A stretch of 39,647 nt of DNA from Acidobacteriota bacterium (GTDB lineage: Bacteria; Acidobacteriota; Terriglobia; UBA7540), in the NCBI GenBank assembly GCA_003165315.1, contig PLSX01000127.1, forward strand, positions 1 to 39,647, written 5' to 3'. The position numbers and the translations under genes were made by a program. The notes under the pieces were generated by a model. That model was given only the letters and a program-made list of their open reading frames with translations. It searched no databases and was not told the DNA's origin. Below are positions 18,181 to 25,973 of the stretch, piece after piece; positions within the stretch are counted from its first letter, which is position 1, and each line of letters begins with the position of its first letter.

Positions 18181-18385
18181 GTGAACTTCCCCGTAGGCCG
18201 CGATAGGTTCTCCCACCCCGACTTGGCACATGGTACCCAGGCAACGCGCGCATACTCTTGAAGCAAGTTCTTACCTTGAATAGGCAACTTGGACCACACG
18301 CTTGCCATCCAATCTCTATGAACCCCGAGCGGCCAAGGTTTTCCGCTTGATCACCATACTGAAACGTGCTTCCTGGCTAAAACGA

Positions 18386-18414
18386 TTGCGAGCCTTGTTT
18401 CCCTATGTTACTAT
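18386..18414 (+). promoter_or_regulatory. Candidate sigma-70 promoter for the Hfq-like gene
   Basis: TTGCGA (18386-18391) and TACTAT (18409-18414) are separated by exactly 17 bases. Each matches four of six consensus positions. The implied leader before the Hfq-like ATG is about 160 bases. This is sequence similarity only. Confidence 0.35.
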
Positions 18415-18547
18415 GCACATCATTCACGGCTGTCTTCCGAGCATGGTCGCTATTTTGTTGGCCGAACGAAACCGGGGCGCCGGGGGTAGCGTCTTAGGTT
18501 AGGTAGAGTTCACCCGCGCTCGTCGTGGGAAGAAGCTCGAATTCTTT

Positions 18548-18563
18548 GCCCGTCTCTTCGGGC
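18548..18563 (+). promoter_or_regulatory. Leader hairpin next to the Hfq-like ribosome binding site
   Basis: GCCCG, a six-base loop (tctctt) and CGGGC form a perfect five-base-pair stem. It ends three bases before the AGGAG ribosome site (18567-18571) of the Hfq-like gene. There is no T-run, so it is not a terminator. It could influence translation of the gene. Confidence 0.35.
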
Positions 18564-18580
18564 TTCAGGAGTAAACCAAC

Positions 18581-18925
18581 ATGAATCGACGATTAATCCG
18601 TCCCACACTTTCCGATGTTCAGGACCAACTCGGCGCCCGGATGCAACGCAAGAAACCCGCTCCTCCAGAGCAAACCAATGCCGAGAATTTTTATTATTTA
18701 AAGCAGATGCAAGCTCGCACGCCCATGATCGTAGTATTGGATCAGGGCGAAACCATCCGCGGCATTATCGAATGGTATGATAAGAGCTGCATCAAGGTAC
18801 ATCGCACCAACGAACCCAATCTTCTGGTCATGAAATCCTGTATCCGGTTCATGTATAAAGATGGCGAGTCCCGGAATGGGGGAAGCCACGAATCGGAAAA
18901 TCATCAATCCGAGGAAGCGGATTGA
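18581..18925 (+). CDS. Hfq-like Sm-fold RNA-binding protein
   Basis: This 114-residue protein has a central Sm-like domain (about residues 40-95). After a helix ([17 protein letters not shown]) come [18 protein letters not shown] and [17 protein letters not shown], which align with the Hfq Sm1 and Sm2 strands. The Lys of the classic YKH Sm2 motif is kept (VMKS), but the Tyr and His are replaced. The N-terminal arm is about 35 residues longer than in E. coli Hfq, and the C-terminal tail is acidic and Ser/Glu-rich. Hfq hexamers anneal small RNAs to mRNAs. AGGAG lies nine bases before the ATG. Acidobacterial Hfq proteins are known to diverge like this, but RNA binding here is inferred. Confidence 0.75.
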   Translation: MNRRLIRPTLSDVQDQLGARMQRKKPAPPEQTNAENFYYLKQMQARTPMIVVLDQGETIRGIIEWYDKSCIKVHRTNEPNLLVMKSCIRFMYKDGESRNGGSHESENHQSEEAD

Positions 18926-19088
18926 GACCGCGTCAAGTAGATGAAGCCCGCGCGATCTCCTTAATTGGCCTCCACAACGTCCAGGCGAACTCGGGGAGCG
19001 ACACTTTAAAGGACAAGGGTCCGCGTAAAGCCTCCCTTGGATCTTCCTGCTACTTGACAGTCTGCCGGGCCTCACCTAGCATTGTTTC

Positions 19089-19580
19089 GTGTTTGGATTT
19101 TATAGAGCGGAAACCACCGTGGAGACTTTTCCCCCTTCCCATTTCGATTCCCAAGCCCTTCGGCGACTGGAAGCCCGGTTTCGGCCAATTTGGTGCGTGA
19201 TTTGGCGACCCGCCTCGCTGGTTCTGGCCATTTTCTTGCTCTTGGGTGCTGCCCAGGCCCAGGACGAAAAACCCAAAGTCCCCGGACTTGACAAAATCAT
19301 CGCCGCGAACGAGCACCTGATGTTCACGGGCAAAGTTAAATTGCTGGACGAGGAGCACAACACCCTGAGCGTCAGTTCGGTTGAGGGCTCGGACACGGAA
19401 ATCTTCCCCATCAAGCACAGCACCCATGTCGAAACCGCCGACGGCTTCAGGAAGAGGCTCGACGTTCTCTCTCCCGGCACCCGCGTCATCGTCTATTACG
19501 ACCAGCGCTCCGACCACCGCACCGTAACGCGCATCGAACTGTTTGCCAGTGAATCCAAAAAGAAGGAGCCGCACTCTTAG
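19089..19580 (+). CDS. Small exported protein of unknown function
   Basis: This frame of up to 163 residues contains a signal peptide (PASLVLAIFLLLGAAQAQDE, residues about 40-60). The mature domain is about 100 residues: KVKLLDEEHNTLSVSSVEGS, then TEIFPIKHSTHVETADGFRK and SPGTRVIVYYDQRSDHRTVT. The pattern resembles small beta-barrel (DUF5666-like) periplasmic proteins that hold a 'GTRVIV-YYD' strand, but I cannot assign a family firmly. The GTG at 19089 gives a long pre-signal stretch; a start nearer 19180 (GTG) is also possible. It lies 42 bases upstream of bshA on the same strand. Function is unknown. Confidence 0.6.
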   Translation: MFGFYRAETTVETFPPSHFDSQALRRLEARFRPIWCVIWRPASLVLAIFLLLGAAQAQDEKPKVPGLDKIIAANEHLMFTGKVKLLDEEHNTLSVSSVEGSDTEIFPIKHSTHVETADGFRKRLDVLSPGTRVIVYYDQRSDHRTVTRIELFASESKKKEPHS

Positions 19581-19622
19581 CTGCCTCGCGGCGGCCAGGC
19601 TCCTGATTCCCGTAAGGCCACT

Positions 19623-20768
19623 ATGCGCATCGGCATCACCTGCTATCCCACTTACGGCGGAAGTGGCGTGGTCGCAACCGAGCTCGGCATCGAACTGGCG
19701 GCGCGCGGGCACGACATCCACTTCATCAGCTACGCCATGCCCGTGCGGATCACCGAAGCCTCCGCCCGCATCCACTTTCATGAAGTGGAGATGATGAATT
19801 ACCCGCTCTTCGACCACCCGCCTTATACATTGGCTCTCGCCACAGCGATGGCAAATGTTGCCGTTAATGAATCCCTTGACCTGCTGCACGTTCACTATGC
19901 GATTCCGCATTCGGTTAGTGCCTATCTGGCACGCGCCATGTTGAAACCGCGCCGTTTACCCTTCGTTACCACGCTGCATGGAACGGACATCACGCTAGTG
20001 GGCGCAGACCGTTCCTATCTCCCCATCACCCGCTTTTCCATTGAGGAGAGCGATGGAGTTTCGGCCATCTCCGAATATCTTCGCGATGTAACGCTTCGCG
20101 AGTTTGCCATCCACCGACCAGTGGAAGTCATCCCTAATTTTGTGAACTGCGACGTCTTCCACCCTGCCGAAGGCAAGTCCCGCCGCGAGGAGTTTGCCCC
20201 ACAGGGGGAGAAAATACTGATCCACCTGTCGAATTTCCGCCCTGTAAAGCGCGTGCCCGACGTCGTTGAAATCTTTGCTCTGGTTCGGAAGCAAATCCCT
20301 GCCAAACTTTTGATGATCGGCGACGGCCCCGACAGAACCGTGGCCGAGTGGATGGCACGGGAAAAGGACCTCTCCTCCGATGTGATCTTCCTCGGCAAGC
20401 AAAATCAAGTTCAGGACCTGCTCTGCTGCGGTGACCTCCTCCTGCTGCCCAGCGACATTGAATCGTTCGGTTTGGCGGCACTGGAGGGAATGGCGTCGGG
20501 CGTTCCCGCCATTTGCTCCCGAGTGGGCGGCGTGCCGGAGGTCATTCGCGATGGCGTGGAAGGCTTCCTGGTTGAACCGCGCGACGTTCAAACCATGGCG
20601 GCGCGGGCGCTCGAGATCCTAACCAATCCGGAACGACAAGCGGAGATGTCACGCGCCGCCCGGCAACGCGCCCTTCGCCACTTTTGCAGCAAGAACATCA
20701 TCCCACTCTACGAAGATCTCTACCGGCGAGTTCTTCACAATTCCAGAATGGACATCACGAGCGTGTAG
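19623..20768 (+). CDS. bshA: N-acetyl-alpha-D-glucosaminyl L-malate synthase (bacillithiol synthesis)
   Basis: This is a GT4 glycosyltransferase of 381 residues that joins UDP-GlcNAc to L-malate, the first step of bacillithiol synthesis. The N-terminus (MRIGITCYPTYGGSGVVATE) is typical of BshA, with the glycine loop for malate and UDP-sugar. The C-terminal domain has LIHLSNFRPVKRV and the EX7E motif ESFGLAALE followed by GMASGVPAICSRVGGVPEVI. Length matches characterised BshA. The bshB and bshC steps are not in this window. The ATG at 19623 follows a weak TAAGG. An intracellular low-molecular-weight thiol is implied, consistent with Acidobacteriota or Firmicutes-type physiology. Confidence 0.93.
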   Translation: MRIGITCYPTYGGSGVVATELGIELAARGHDIHFISYAMPVRITEASARIHFHEVEMMNYPLFDHPPYTLALATAMANVAVNESLDLLHVHYAIPHSVSAYLARAMLKPRRLPFVTTLHGTDITLVGADRSYLPITRFSIEESDGVSAISEYLRDVTLREFAIHRPVEVIPNFVNCDVFHPAEGKSRREEFAPQGEKILIHLSNFRPVKRVPDVVEIFALVRKQIPAKLLMIGDGPDRTVAEWMAREKDLSSDVIFLGKQNQVQDLLCCGDLLLLPSDIESFGLAALEGMASGVPAICSRVGGVPEVIRDGVEGFLVEPRDVQTMAARALEILTNPERQAEMSRAARQRALRHFCSKNIIPLYEDLYRRVLHNSRMDITSV

Positions 20769-20797
20769 CCCACCGCTGATCAGACACCATCAATCCG

Positions 20798-21553
20798 TTA
20801 ATTGCCCAGGTCATGTGTGCCGGGCAAAGAAGCTTTCTGCGGAGTCACAACTCCCTCATAGTGCTCGCTCCAAGCCTGATTATTTTGATCCTGATAATCA
20901 GCGTCAATGTTGAATTTGATCAATTGGCCAGAATCTTCGGCAATCCACACTGTTCCCCTACAACCCTTGATGGTGGTCACCACCATGCGGGCCCTTTCCA
21001 AGCCGAGTTTTTGCGATGGCGTGGGAGCAGCAGTGTCAAATGTGAACCTATCCGCGGCGATCATCCCCACCAAATCCGTGCTCGGCGGGGAGGTTACGCT
21101 GGCCCCCAACGCAATTACCAGCGTCGGGCCGCTCATCACTTGGAGCGTCGTCAAGTTCGCCATGTCCCATTTGACCTCATCACCATATTGGGCTTTGGTG
21201 GTCTTGGCGGTTGAACCGCGTGTCTCCGTCAGGTCGATCTCCTCAGGAGAGATATCCGCTTGCAATGTGACCGGGCCCACCAGTGGTGGCTTAGCTTTAT
21301 CCTCACTAAGGTTTTCTTGACCCTTATAGGAAAAGTGGAATGACACAGTGGGCTTCTTCATGGCAACAATCAGCTTGCTTGCCCCATTGCTGAGCCGTTG
21401 CACGTCAGTCTGGTTCACTTCGGAAACAGTAGGAATCCGTTCGTAGCTCACTACCGGCGCGGGATTGTTATTGCAGCCCGGGAGAACGGCTACTAACATC
21501 AGACCCATTAGAAATGAAAAAATCCTCAACGCTGTGTTTACAAGCTTGATCAA
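20798..21553 (-). CDS. Predicted lipoprotein of unknown function
   Basis: This is a protein of about 251 residues with a lipoprotein signal: a hydrophobic core (LRIFSFLMGLMLVAVLPGC) ending in the lipobox VLPGC, then NNNPAPVVSYERIP. It should be anchored by Cys27. The mature part is beta-rich, without a family I recognise: KPTVSFHFSYKGQENL, then PVTLQADISPEEIDLTETRG, and a C-terminal GCRGTVWIAEDSGQLIKFNI typical of LolA/LppX-like or outer-membrane-protein-like sandwiches. I favour the TTG at 21553 because AGGAG lies seven bases upstream; an in-frame ATG at 21571 lacks one. It is convergent with bshA, 29 bases apart, with no visible terminator. Confidence 0.65.
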   Translation of the reverse strand: MIKLVNTALRIFSFLMGLMLVAVLPGCNNNPAPVVSYERIPTVSEVNQTDVQRLSNGASKLIVAMKKPTVSFHFSYKGQENLSEDKAKPPLVGPVTLQADISPEEIDLTETRGSTAKTTKAQYGDEVKWDMANLTTLQVMSGPTLVIALGASVTSPPSTDLVGMIAADRFTFDTAAPTPSQKLGLERARMVVTTIKGCRGTVWIAEDSGQLIKFNIDADYQDQNNQAWSEHYEGVVTPQKASLPGTHDLGN

Positions 21554-21733
21554 GAGATAACTCCTATCCATGAGAACTTGCCCACCGCGGCGGGCATAAA
21601 ATAATGTGGTAATCTTTCGAGGAGTCTGGAAGGCGGCAATTGGCGAAGAAACTCTGGAATGAATTTGTTTGAGGCCGTGACGGATTCCTGCTGCCTCGTA
21701 AGAAAGAATCTCGCCATTGTTTCCTTGCCCGAT

Positions 21734-22366
21734 CTATTGGACTGGCGTGGCACCTTTCAGGACGGCAGCGCAAACCTCCGCGGTCGTCACCGTGCAAGCG
21801 CCAGCGGCAAGCATCTGATCGATCGCCTTGCGGCCACCCTCTTCAGTGATGGATTTAATGGCATCCACCACCAAATCGACCCTAAAGCCTCGTTGGCACA
21901 AAATCAGCGTGTCTGCAAGCACACAGAATTCTGTGGCCACCCCGAAAACGACGGCGTGCCGCACGCCTAGCGATTGTAAGATTGCATCATAGTTGGGATT
22001 GTCCTGCGAAGAGTAGGTGCGCTTTTCCACGATGAACTGCCCAATCCACTGCTCCGGAGGCTGGAAGGCGTCAGGGCGGCTGGGAATAATCATGGGAGAT
22101 GGGAACAATGTTTCTGGGATGCGCCGCTGCCCAGGAGTGCCAATAACACAGTGTGGCGGCCAGATTTTGAATTCGGGATCGTCCGCTGTGTGGGCATCGG
22201 CCGAGGAAATGACGGGCACATCGTTCGTTCCTGCCCAATGCATCAACTGCTGGAGATTTGGCACAAGTTGTTCCGCACCCGGAACGTAGAGCCGCCCGGT
22301 CGGGCACATAAAATCCACTTGCGTATCAACATCGAAAAAGGCCAAGGGAAGCTGTCGGTCGTTCAT
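21734..22366 (-). CDS. pncA: Nicotinamidase (isochorismatase-fold hydrolase)
   Basis: This is a 210-residue hydrolase that would convert nicotinamide to nicotinate. It has the catalytic Asp14 in FDVDTQVDFM, a conserved Lys in FIVEKRTYSS and the nucleophilic Cys in VFGVATEFCVLAD. ADAHTADDPEF supplies metal ligands in the same position as in known PncA. The downstream-acting partner gene, nicotinate phosphoribosyltransferase, ends three bases before this ATG, so both are probably in one operon and complete the salvage of nicotinamide to nicotinate mononucleotide. GGGAGG lies about 11 bases upstream. Isochorismatase-family relatives with other substrates exist, but the pairing supports nicotinamide. 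Confidence 0.88.
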   Translation of the reverse strand: MNDRQLPLAFFDVDTQVDFMCPTGRLYVPGAEQLVPNLQQLMHWAGTNDVPVISSADAHTADDPEFKIWPPHCVIGTPGQRRIPETLFPSPMIIPSRPDAFQPPEQWIGQFIVEKRTYSSQDNPNYDAILQSLGVRHAVVFGVATEFCVLADTLILCQRGFRVDLVVDAIKSITEEGGRKAIDQMLAAGACTVTTAEVCAAVLKGATPVQ

Positions 22367-22369
22367 GGA

Positions 22370-23743
22370 TTACGAACCTCCCTCTGGATGACGTGCCTTT
22401 ACTGCCGCATCAAAGTGCCCGGCACGTACATCCTCCAGCAACTGATCGAGGCCCGCGCTCTTCTGCACCGGATACAGGGGTGCACCGCTTAATGCCAGAA
22501 ACGCTTCGGGCAGGCAGCGAAGATTGGCCAAAGTCCGCTCACGAATCTGCATCACCGCTGGGGCCGGGGCAACGCGGCGGCCGGCGCACATGACCGATTC
22601 GAGTAAGGGTGAAGCGTCAGGATATTCTTCCTGGGCAGATGCGAGCACATCGTGATGGTATTGACCGCCCTCGGAAAAGCGGAAAATCTGCTTGCGGCCG
22701 GGCCAGTAGACCTTCTCCTCGCTGAATTTGGTTTTCGGTGAGGTGATGCCGCCCGCTTCTGTCTCCACCAGTTTGTAAACAACGCTCAAGGCGGGCACAT
22801 CGCGTGAAGTGACGAGGTCGGTCCCCACCCCGAAAGAATCAATCGGTGCGCCACAGGCCACCAACTCCTCGATCTTGAATTCATTCAAATCGCCGCTGGC
22901 GACGATCCTTGCTTCATGCCGGCCGTGGCGGTCGAGGATTGCCCGAACTTCACGGCTTTTTTCCCAAAGGTCGCCGCTATCAAGCCGCACGCCTGGGAAC
23001 TTCGTTCCCAGCGTCGCGGCAATTTCAGCGCCTGCAAGAGGGTCGTAAGTATCCACCAGGAGGATTGCAGTGTCGGGGAAAGTTTCTAGCAAGGCTTCAA
23101 AGCTGCGCCTTTCGCTGGGGAAAACCTGCGTCCATGAGTGCGCTGCCGTGCCCGCCAGGGGCAGGTCATAGAGCGCGCCGGCCAGCACATTGGAAGTGGC
23201 GGCGCAACCACCCACGCACGCCGCCCGTGCGGCCCTTACTCCCGCTTCCGGTCCATGCGCCCGGCGCGTGCCAAATTCCAGAATGGCACGGCCACCTGCC
23301 GCGCCCACCACCCGCGCAGCTTTTGAGGCTACCAGAGTTTCATAGTGAATCACTGAAAGCAGATAGGTCTCAACAATTTGCGCTTCCAACACCGGCCCCG
23401 TGACTTGCAGCAGGGGCTCCTCGGCAAAAACCAAGGTACCCTCCGGCACGGCCCGCACGTCGCCATGAAAGCGAAATGCCCGGAGATAGTCGAAGAATTC
23501 CGGTGAAACTGTATGGAAAGCGGGCTGCCGGCGCAAAAAATCCACGTCATCGCCAGTGAAATGCAGGTTCTCCAGATAGGTCAGCGCGGAGTCAAGTCCA
23601 GACGCAACCAGGTAGGTGCGTTGAGGGGGCAAATGGCGGACAAATAGTTCGAACGTCGCGCGGCAGTCGATTCGGTGCTCGAAATACGCCGCCGCCATTG
23701 TTAACTCGTATAGGTCTACCAGCAACGCTCGATCTGTGTTCAT
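22370..23743 (-). CDS. pncB: Nicotinate phosphoribosyltransferase
   Basis: This 457-residue enzyme makes nicotinate mononucleotide from nicotinate and PRPP. Family marks are the N-terminal ALLVDLYELTMAAAYFEHR, the middle VDTYDPLAGAEIAATLGTKF followed by GVRLDSGDL, and the PRPP-binding-type SFGVGTDLVTSRDVPALSVV. The length is normal. GAGGA precedes the ATG at 23743. It is the first gene of a two-gene NAD-salvage operon with pncA. The 404-base stretch upstream separates it from a divergent sugar isomerase gene. Confidence 0.93.
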   Translation of the reverse strand: MNTDRALLVDLYELTMAAAYFEHRIDCRATFELFVRHLPPQRTYLVASGLDSALTYLENLHFTGDDVDFLRRQPAFHTVSPEFFDYLRAFRFHGDVRAVPEGTLVFAEEPLLQVTGPVLEAQIVETYLLSVIHYETLVASKAARVVGAAGGRAILEFGTRRAHGPEAGVRAARAACVGGCAATSNVLAGALYDLPLAGTAAHSWTQVFPSERRSFEALLETFPDTAILLVDTYDPLAGAEIAATLGTKFPGVRLDSGDLWEKSREVRAILDRHGRHEARIVASGDLNEFKIEELVACGAPIDSFGVGTDLVTSRDVPALSVVYKLVETEAGGITSPKTKFSEEKVYWPGRKQIFRFSEGGQYHHDVLASAQEEYPDASPLLESVMCAGRRVAPAPAVMQIRERTLANLRCLPEAFLALSGAPLYPVQKSAGLDQLLEDVRAGHFDAAVKARHPEGGS

Positions 23744-24147
23744 CGATCCTCAAACCGCCATTCGCCCTGATTGCCGGGCATGCAGCCAGGTAAACTGGTC
23801 TTCGAAGAGATCATTCACACCATGGCACGACTGTCAAAACCAGTATGTCGCCCGAAGTCCAAGTGAGTCAAGCCAATGGGACGGAGTGATCGGGTCATCG
23901 GTTCATTCGATCATTTTCGAATATCGATTTTCCAATTTCCAGATGGAATTCAGTTCTGCCGCCCCCACCCACGGCATCGATTGCTGTATTGACGGTTCGG
24001 TGATAGCCCATCCCAATGCCATTACGCCATCCAGATCTCCCCATTTCCCCTCCGCAATGATTTGACAATCCCGCGAACTGGCATTATCAATAATAGCGCT
24101 GGACGCTCATCAGGCACTTCCGATGAAAACAAATCCAGACTGACAAT
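23744..24147 (+). other. Divergent intergenic region upstream of pncB and the isomerase gene
   Basis: No gene was recognised in this 404-base stretch. It contains a probable promoter at 24062-24090 facing the isomerase gene and presumably pncB's promoter on the other strand, which was not identified. There is some AT-rich, palindromic-looking text near 23915-23940 but no convincing operator. Confidence 0.5.
24062..24090 (+). promoter_or_regulatory. Candidate sigma-70 promoter for the sugar-isomerase-like gene
   Basis: A perfect TTGACA (24062-24067) is followed 17 bases later by TATCAA (24085-24090, four of six). The implied leader is about 50 bases before the GTG at 24148. Confidence 0.45.
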
Positions 24148-25620
24148 GTGGCGGAGGTTTGTGTGCGACGACCAGAAAAGGCTACGGTAGGAGTGTTCGG
24201 AATCGGCTTGGCGGCATACTGGCCCCAATTCCATGGGCTGAAGGAGCGGCTGGAGGGCTATCAGCGCAAAGTGGAACAGCGCATTGGCCAGTGGGCCACA
24301 GTGGTCAGCGCCGGCTTAGTGGACGATGCCCCTGGCGGGTTTCAGGCCGGTGAGCTCTTTCGCCGCTCCAGTGTTGATCTGGTCTTCTGCTACGTCGGCA
24401 CCTACGCAACTTCCTCAACCGTTCTGCCCGTCATTCAGCACGCCAAGGCTCCGGTGGTCGTCCTGAACCTGCAACCGCTGGCGGCGCTCGATTATGCCCA
24501 CACCGATACCGGCGAGTGGCTGGCCAATTGTTGCGCCTGCTGCGTTCCGGAGATTTCCGGAGCGTTTTCACGCGCGGCCATTCCCTTCAAGCAGGTTACG
24601 GGAATGCTCGATCCGGAACCCGACGTAACGGAACCCTACGAATCGGCCTGGAGGGAGATTGAGGAGTGGTGCGGGGCGGCCAAAGTGGTCCACAATCAAC
24701 GACAGGCACGCATTGGCTACCTTGGACATCCTTTCGCCGGAATGCTGGATATGTACAGCGATTTCACCCAGCATCAGGCCCAGCTTGGCACGCATATTGA
24801 AGTGCTGAACATGTGCCATCTGGAAGAGCGCGTGAACGCCGCCACCGACGCGGAGGTCGCCCGTAAAATGGAGGAGACCACCGCGATCTTCGACATCAGC
24901 GAAGACAGTCCGTCCGACCCCATTGCGAAAAAGCCCGACCCGAAGGAGCTGGATTGGGCATGCCGCGTCTCCGTGGGCCTCGATCATCTGGTAGAAGACT
25001 TCTCTCTCGACGGTTTGGCTTACTACTATCTCGGCGTGGGCGGCAACCTGTATGAGAGGCTGAGCGCGGGCGTCATCCTGGGATGCTCGCTGCTGACTTC
25101 CCGCGGAATCACCTGTTCCGGTGAAGCCGACCTGAAGAATTGCCAGGCAATGAAAATCATGGACCTGCTGGGCGCGGGCGGCAGCTACACGGAGCTTTAC
25201 GCCATGGACTTCCGCGAGCGCTTTATCCTGATGGGCCACGACGGGCCGTTCCATTTGGCGATTGCAGAAGGCCGTCCGATTCTGCGCGGGCTGGGCCTGT
25301 ACCATGGCAAATCCGGATTTGGCGTCAGTGTTGAAGCCAGCGTGCGCAACGGCCCCATCACTATTCTGGGCTTCACGCAGACGAGCGATGGGAAACTGAA
25401 ATTCATTGGCGCCGAGGGCGAGTGCTTCCCCGGTGAACGGCTGAAAATTGGAAACACCAACAGCCGCCTGCGATTCGGCTTGGAACCCGCGCCGTTCATG
25501 AACGCCTATTGCGCAGAAGGACCCACCCACCACTGCGCGCTGGGCGTCGGCCATGTGCTCGGGAAACTCAAAAAAGTTTCATGGCTCACCGGGTTGGAAT
25601 TGAAGGTTATCGGAGAATAG
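24148..25620 (+). CDS. L-arabinose/L-fucose isomerase-family protein
   Basis: This is a 490-residue sugar isomerase of the AraA/FucI superfamily. The N-terminal Rossmann-like domain starts VGVFGIGLAAYWPQFHGLKE. The four catalytic or metal-ligand residues of AraA can be placed: Glu326 (CSGEAD), Glu349 (YTELYAMDF), His364 (LMGHDGPFH) and His462 (THHCALGVGH). Their spacings of 23, 15 and 98 are near those of E. coli AraA (27, 17, 100, recalled). Members isomerise aldoses and ketoses, and the substrate cannot be told from sequence. The start is GTG at 24148, downstream of a good promoter; no strong ribosome site was seen. The clustered secreted esterase and glycosidase suggest it handles a released sugar, which is inference. 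Confidence 0.82.
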   Translation: MAEVCVRRPEKATVGVFGIGLAAYWPQFHGLKERLEGYQRKVEQRIGQWATVVSAGLVDDAPGGFQAGELFRRSSVDLVFCYVGTYATSSTVLPVIQHAKAPVVVLNLQPLAALDYAHTDTGEWLANCCACCVPEISGAFSRAAIPFKQVTGMLDPEPDVTEPYESAWREIEEWCGAAKVVHNQRQARIGYLGHPFAGMLDMYSDFTQHQAQLGTHIEVLNMCHLEERVNAATDAEVARKMEETTAIFDISEDSPSDPIAKKPDPKELDWACRVSVGLDHLVEDFSLDGLAYYYLGVGGNLYERLSAGVILGCSLLTSRGITCSGEADLKNCQAMKIMDLLGAGGSYTELYAMDFRERFILMGHDGPFHLAIAEGRPILRGLGLYHGKSGFGVSVEASVRNGPITILGFTQTSDGKLKFIGAEGECFPGERLKIGNTNSRLRFGLEPAPFMNAYCAEGPTHHCALGVGHVLGKLKKVSWLTGLELKVIGE

Positions 25621-25706
25621 AAAGCGGCTAGTCGTCAGTTCTCCGCCATTGGTTTCCAGTGTCCTGTTTACTTGACTCACATGAGGTGTCGGCAGCGGGA
25701 ACGTAG

Positions 25707-25730
25707 GGGCGGTTCGCGAACCGCCCTTTT
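25707..25730 (+). terminator. Palindrome with T-run, likely terminator or REP half-site
   Basis: GGGCGGTTCG followed by its exact reverse complement CGAACCGCCC (25707-25726) forms a perfect ten-base-pair arm, then TTTT. It lies about 90 bases after the isomerase stop, so it could end that transcript. The sequence 'GGCGGTTCGCGAACCGCC' is also typical of dispersed intergenic repeats. Confidence 0.5.
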
Positions 25731-25775
25731 GGCAATACGCTCAATCCCCGCTCTAATAATCGCTGGTTTAAAATT

Positions 25776-25823
25776 GTAGCGGCGAGTTTACGTCGCCACG
25801 TGGCGGCATAAAGCCGTCTCTAC
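25776..25823 (+). repeat. REP-like compound inverted repeat
   Basis: GTAG at the left end pairs with CTAC at the right end. Inside are two small hairpins, GGCGA/TCGCC and GGCGGC/GCCGTC (with one wobble). I recall this pattern as a dispersed intergenic repeat in several soil bacteria; copy number in this genome is unknown. Confidence 0.45.
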
Positions 25824-25973
25824 GTCCCTCTGTTCCACCCCTCAGTGTTCGCTATTCCTATTCACTCGAAGGAAAGTTAAGATAACCCCGCTGCAAATGT
25901 TGAAGCCACGGGAAAAATTGGGGTGGCATTCCGGGCAGCATGAATTCATCAGAGAACCTGGGGGCAAGATCCA

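Larger units (their letters stand above)
18181..18580 (+). other. Intergenic region between holB and the Hfq-like gene
   Basis: This 400-base stretch holds no convincing gene. A 66-codon frame at 18302-18502 has no family signature. The region contains a possible sigma-70 promoter (18386-18414) and a small hairpin just before the next gene's ribosome site. No clear terminator for tmk-holB was found. Confidence 0.5.
25621..25973 (+). other. Intergenic region with REP-like elements
   Basis: This 353-base stretch has no gene. It holds a perfect palindrome with a T-run (25707-25730) and a compound inverted-repeat element (25776-25823), both described separately. Confidence 0.6.

Noticed and set aside
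18302-18502. 66-codon plus-strand frame between holB and the Hfq-like gene
   Set aside because: No domain, no ribosome site and overlap with the candidate promoter.
19050-19910. 286-codon minus-strand frame
   Set aside because: It spans the antisense of the small exported protein and the start of bshA, which both have strong family or signal features.
24568-25554. 328-codon minus-strand frame
   Set aside because: It is antisense to the sugar isomerase gene, which has a full set of catalytic residues.
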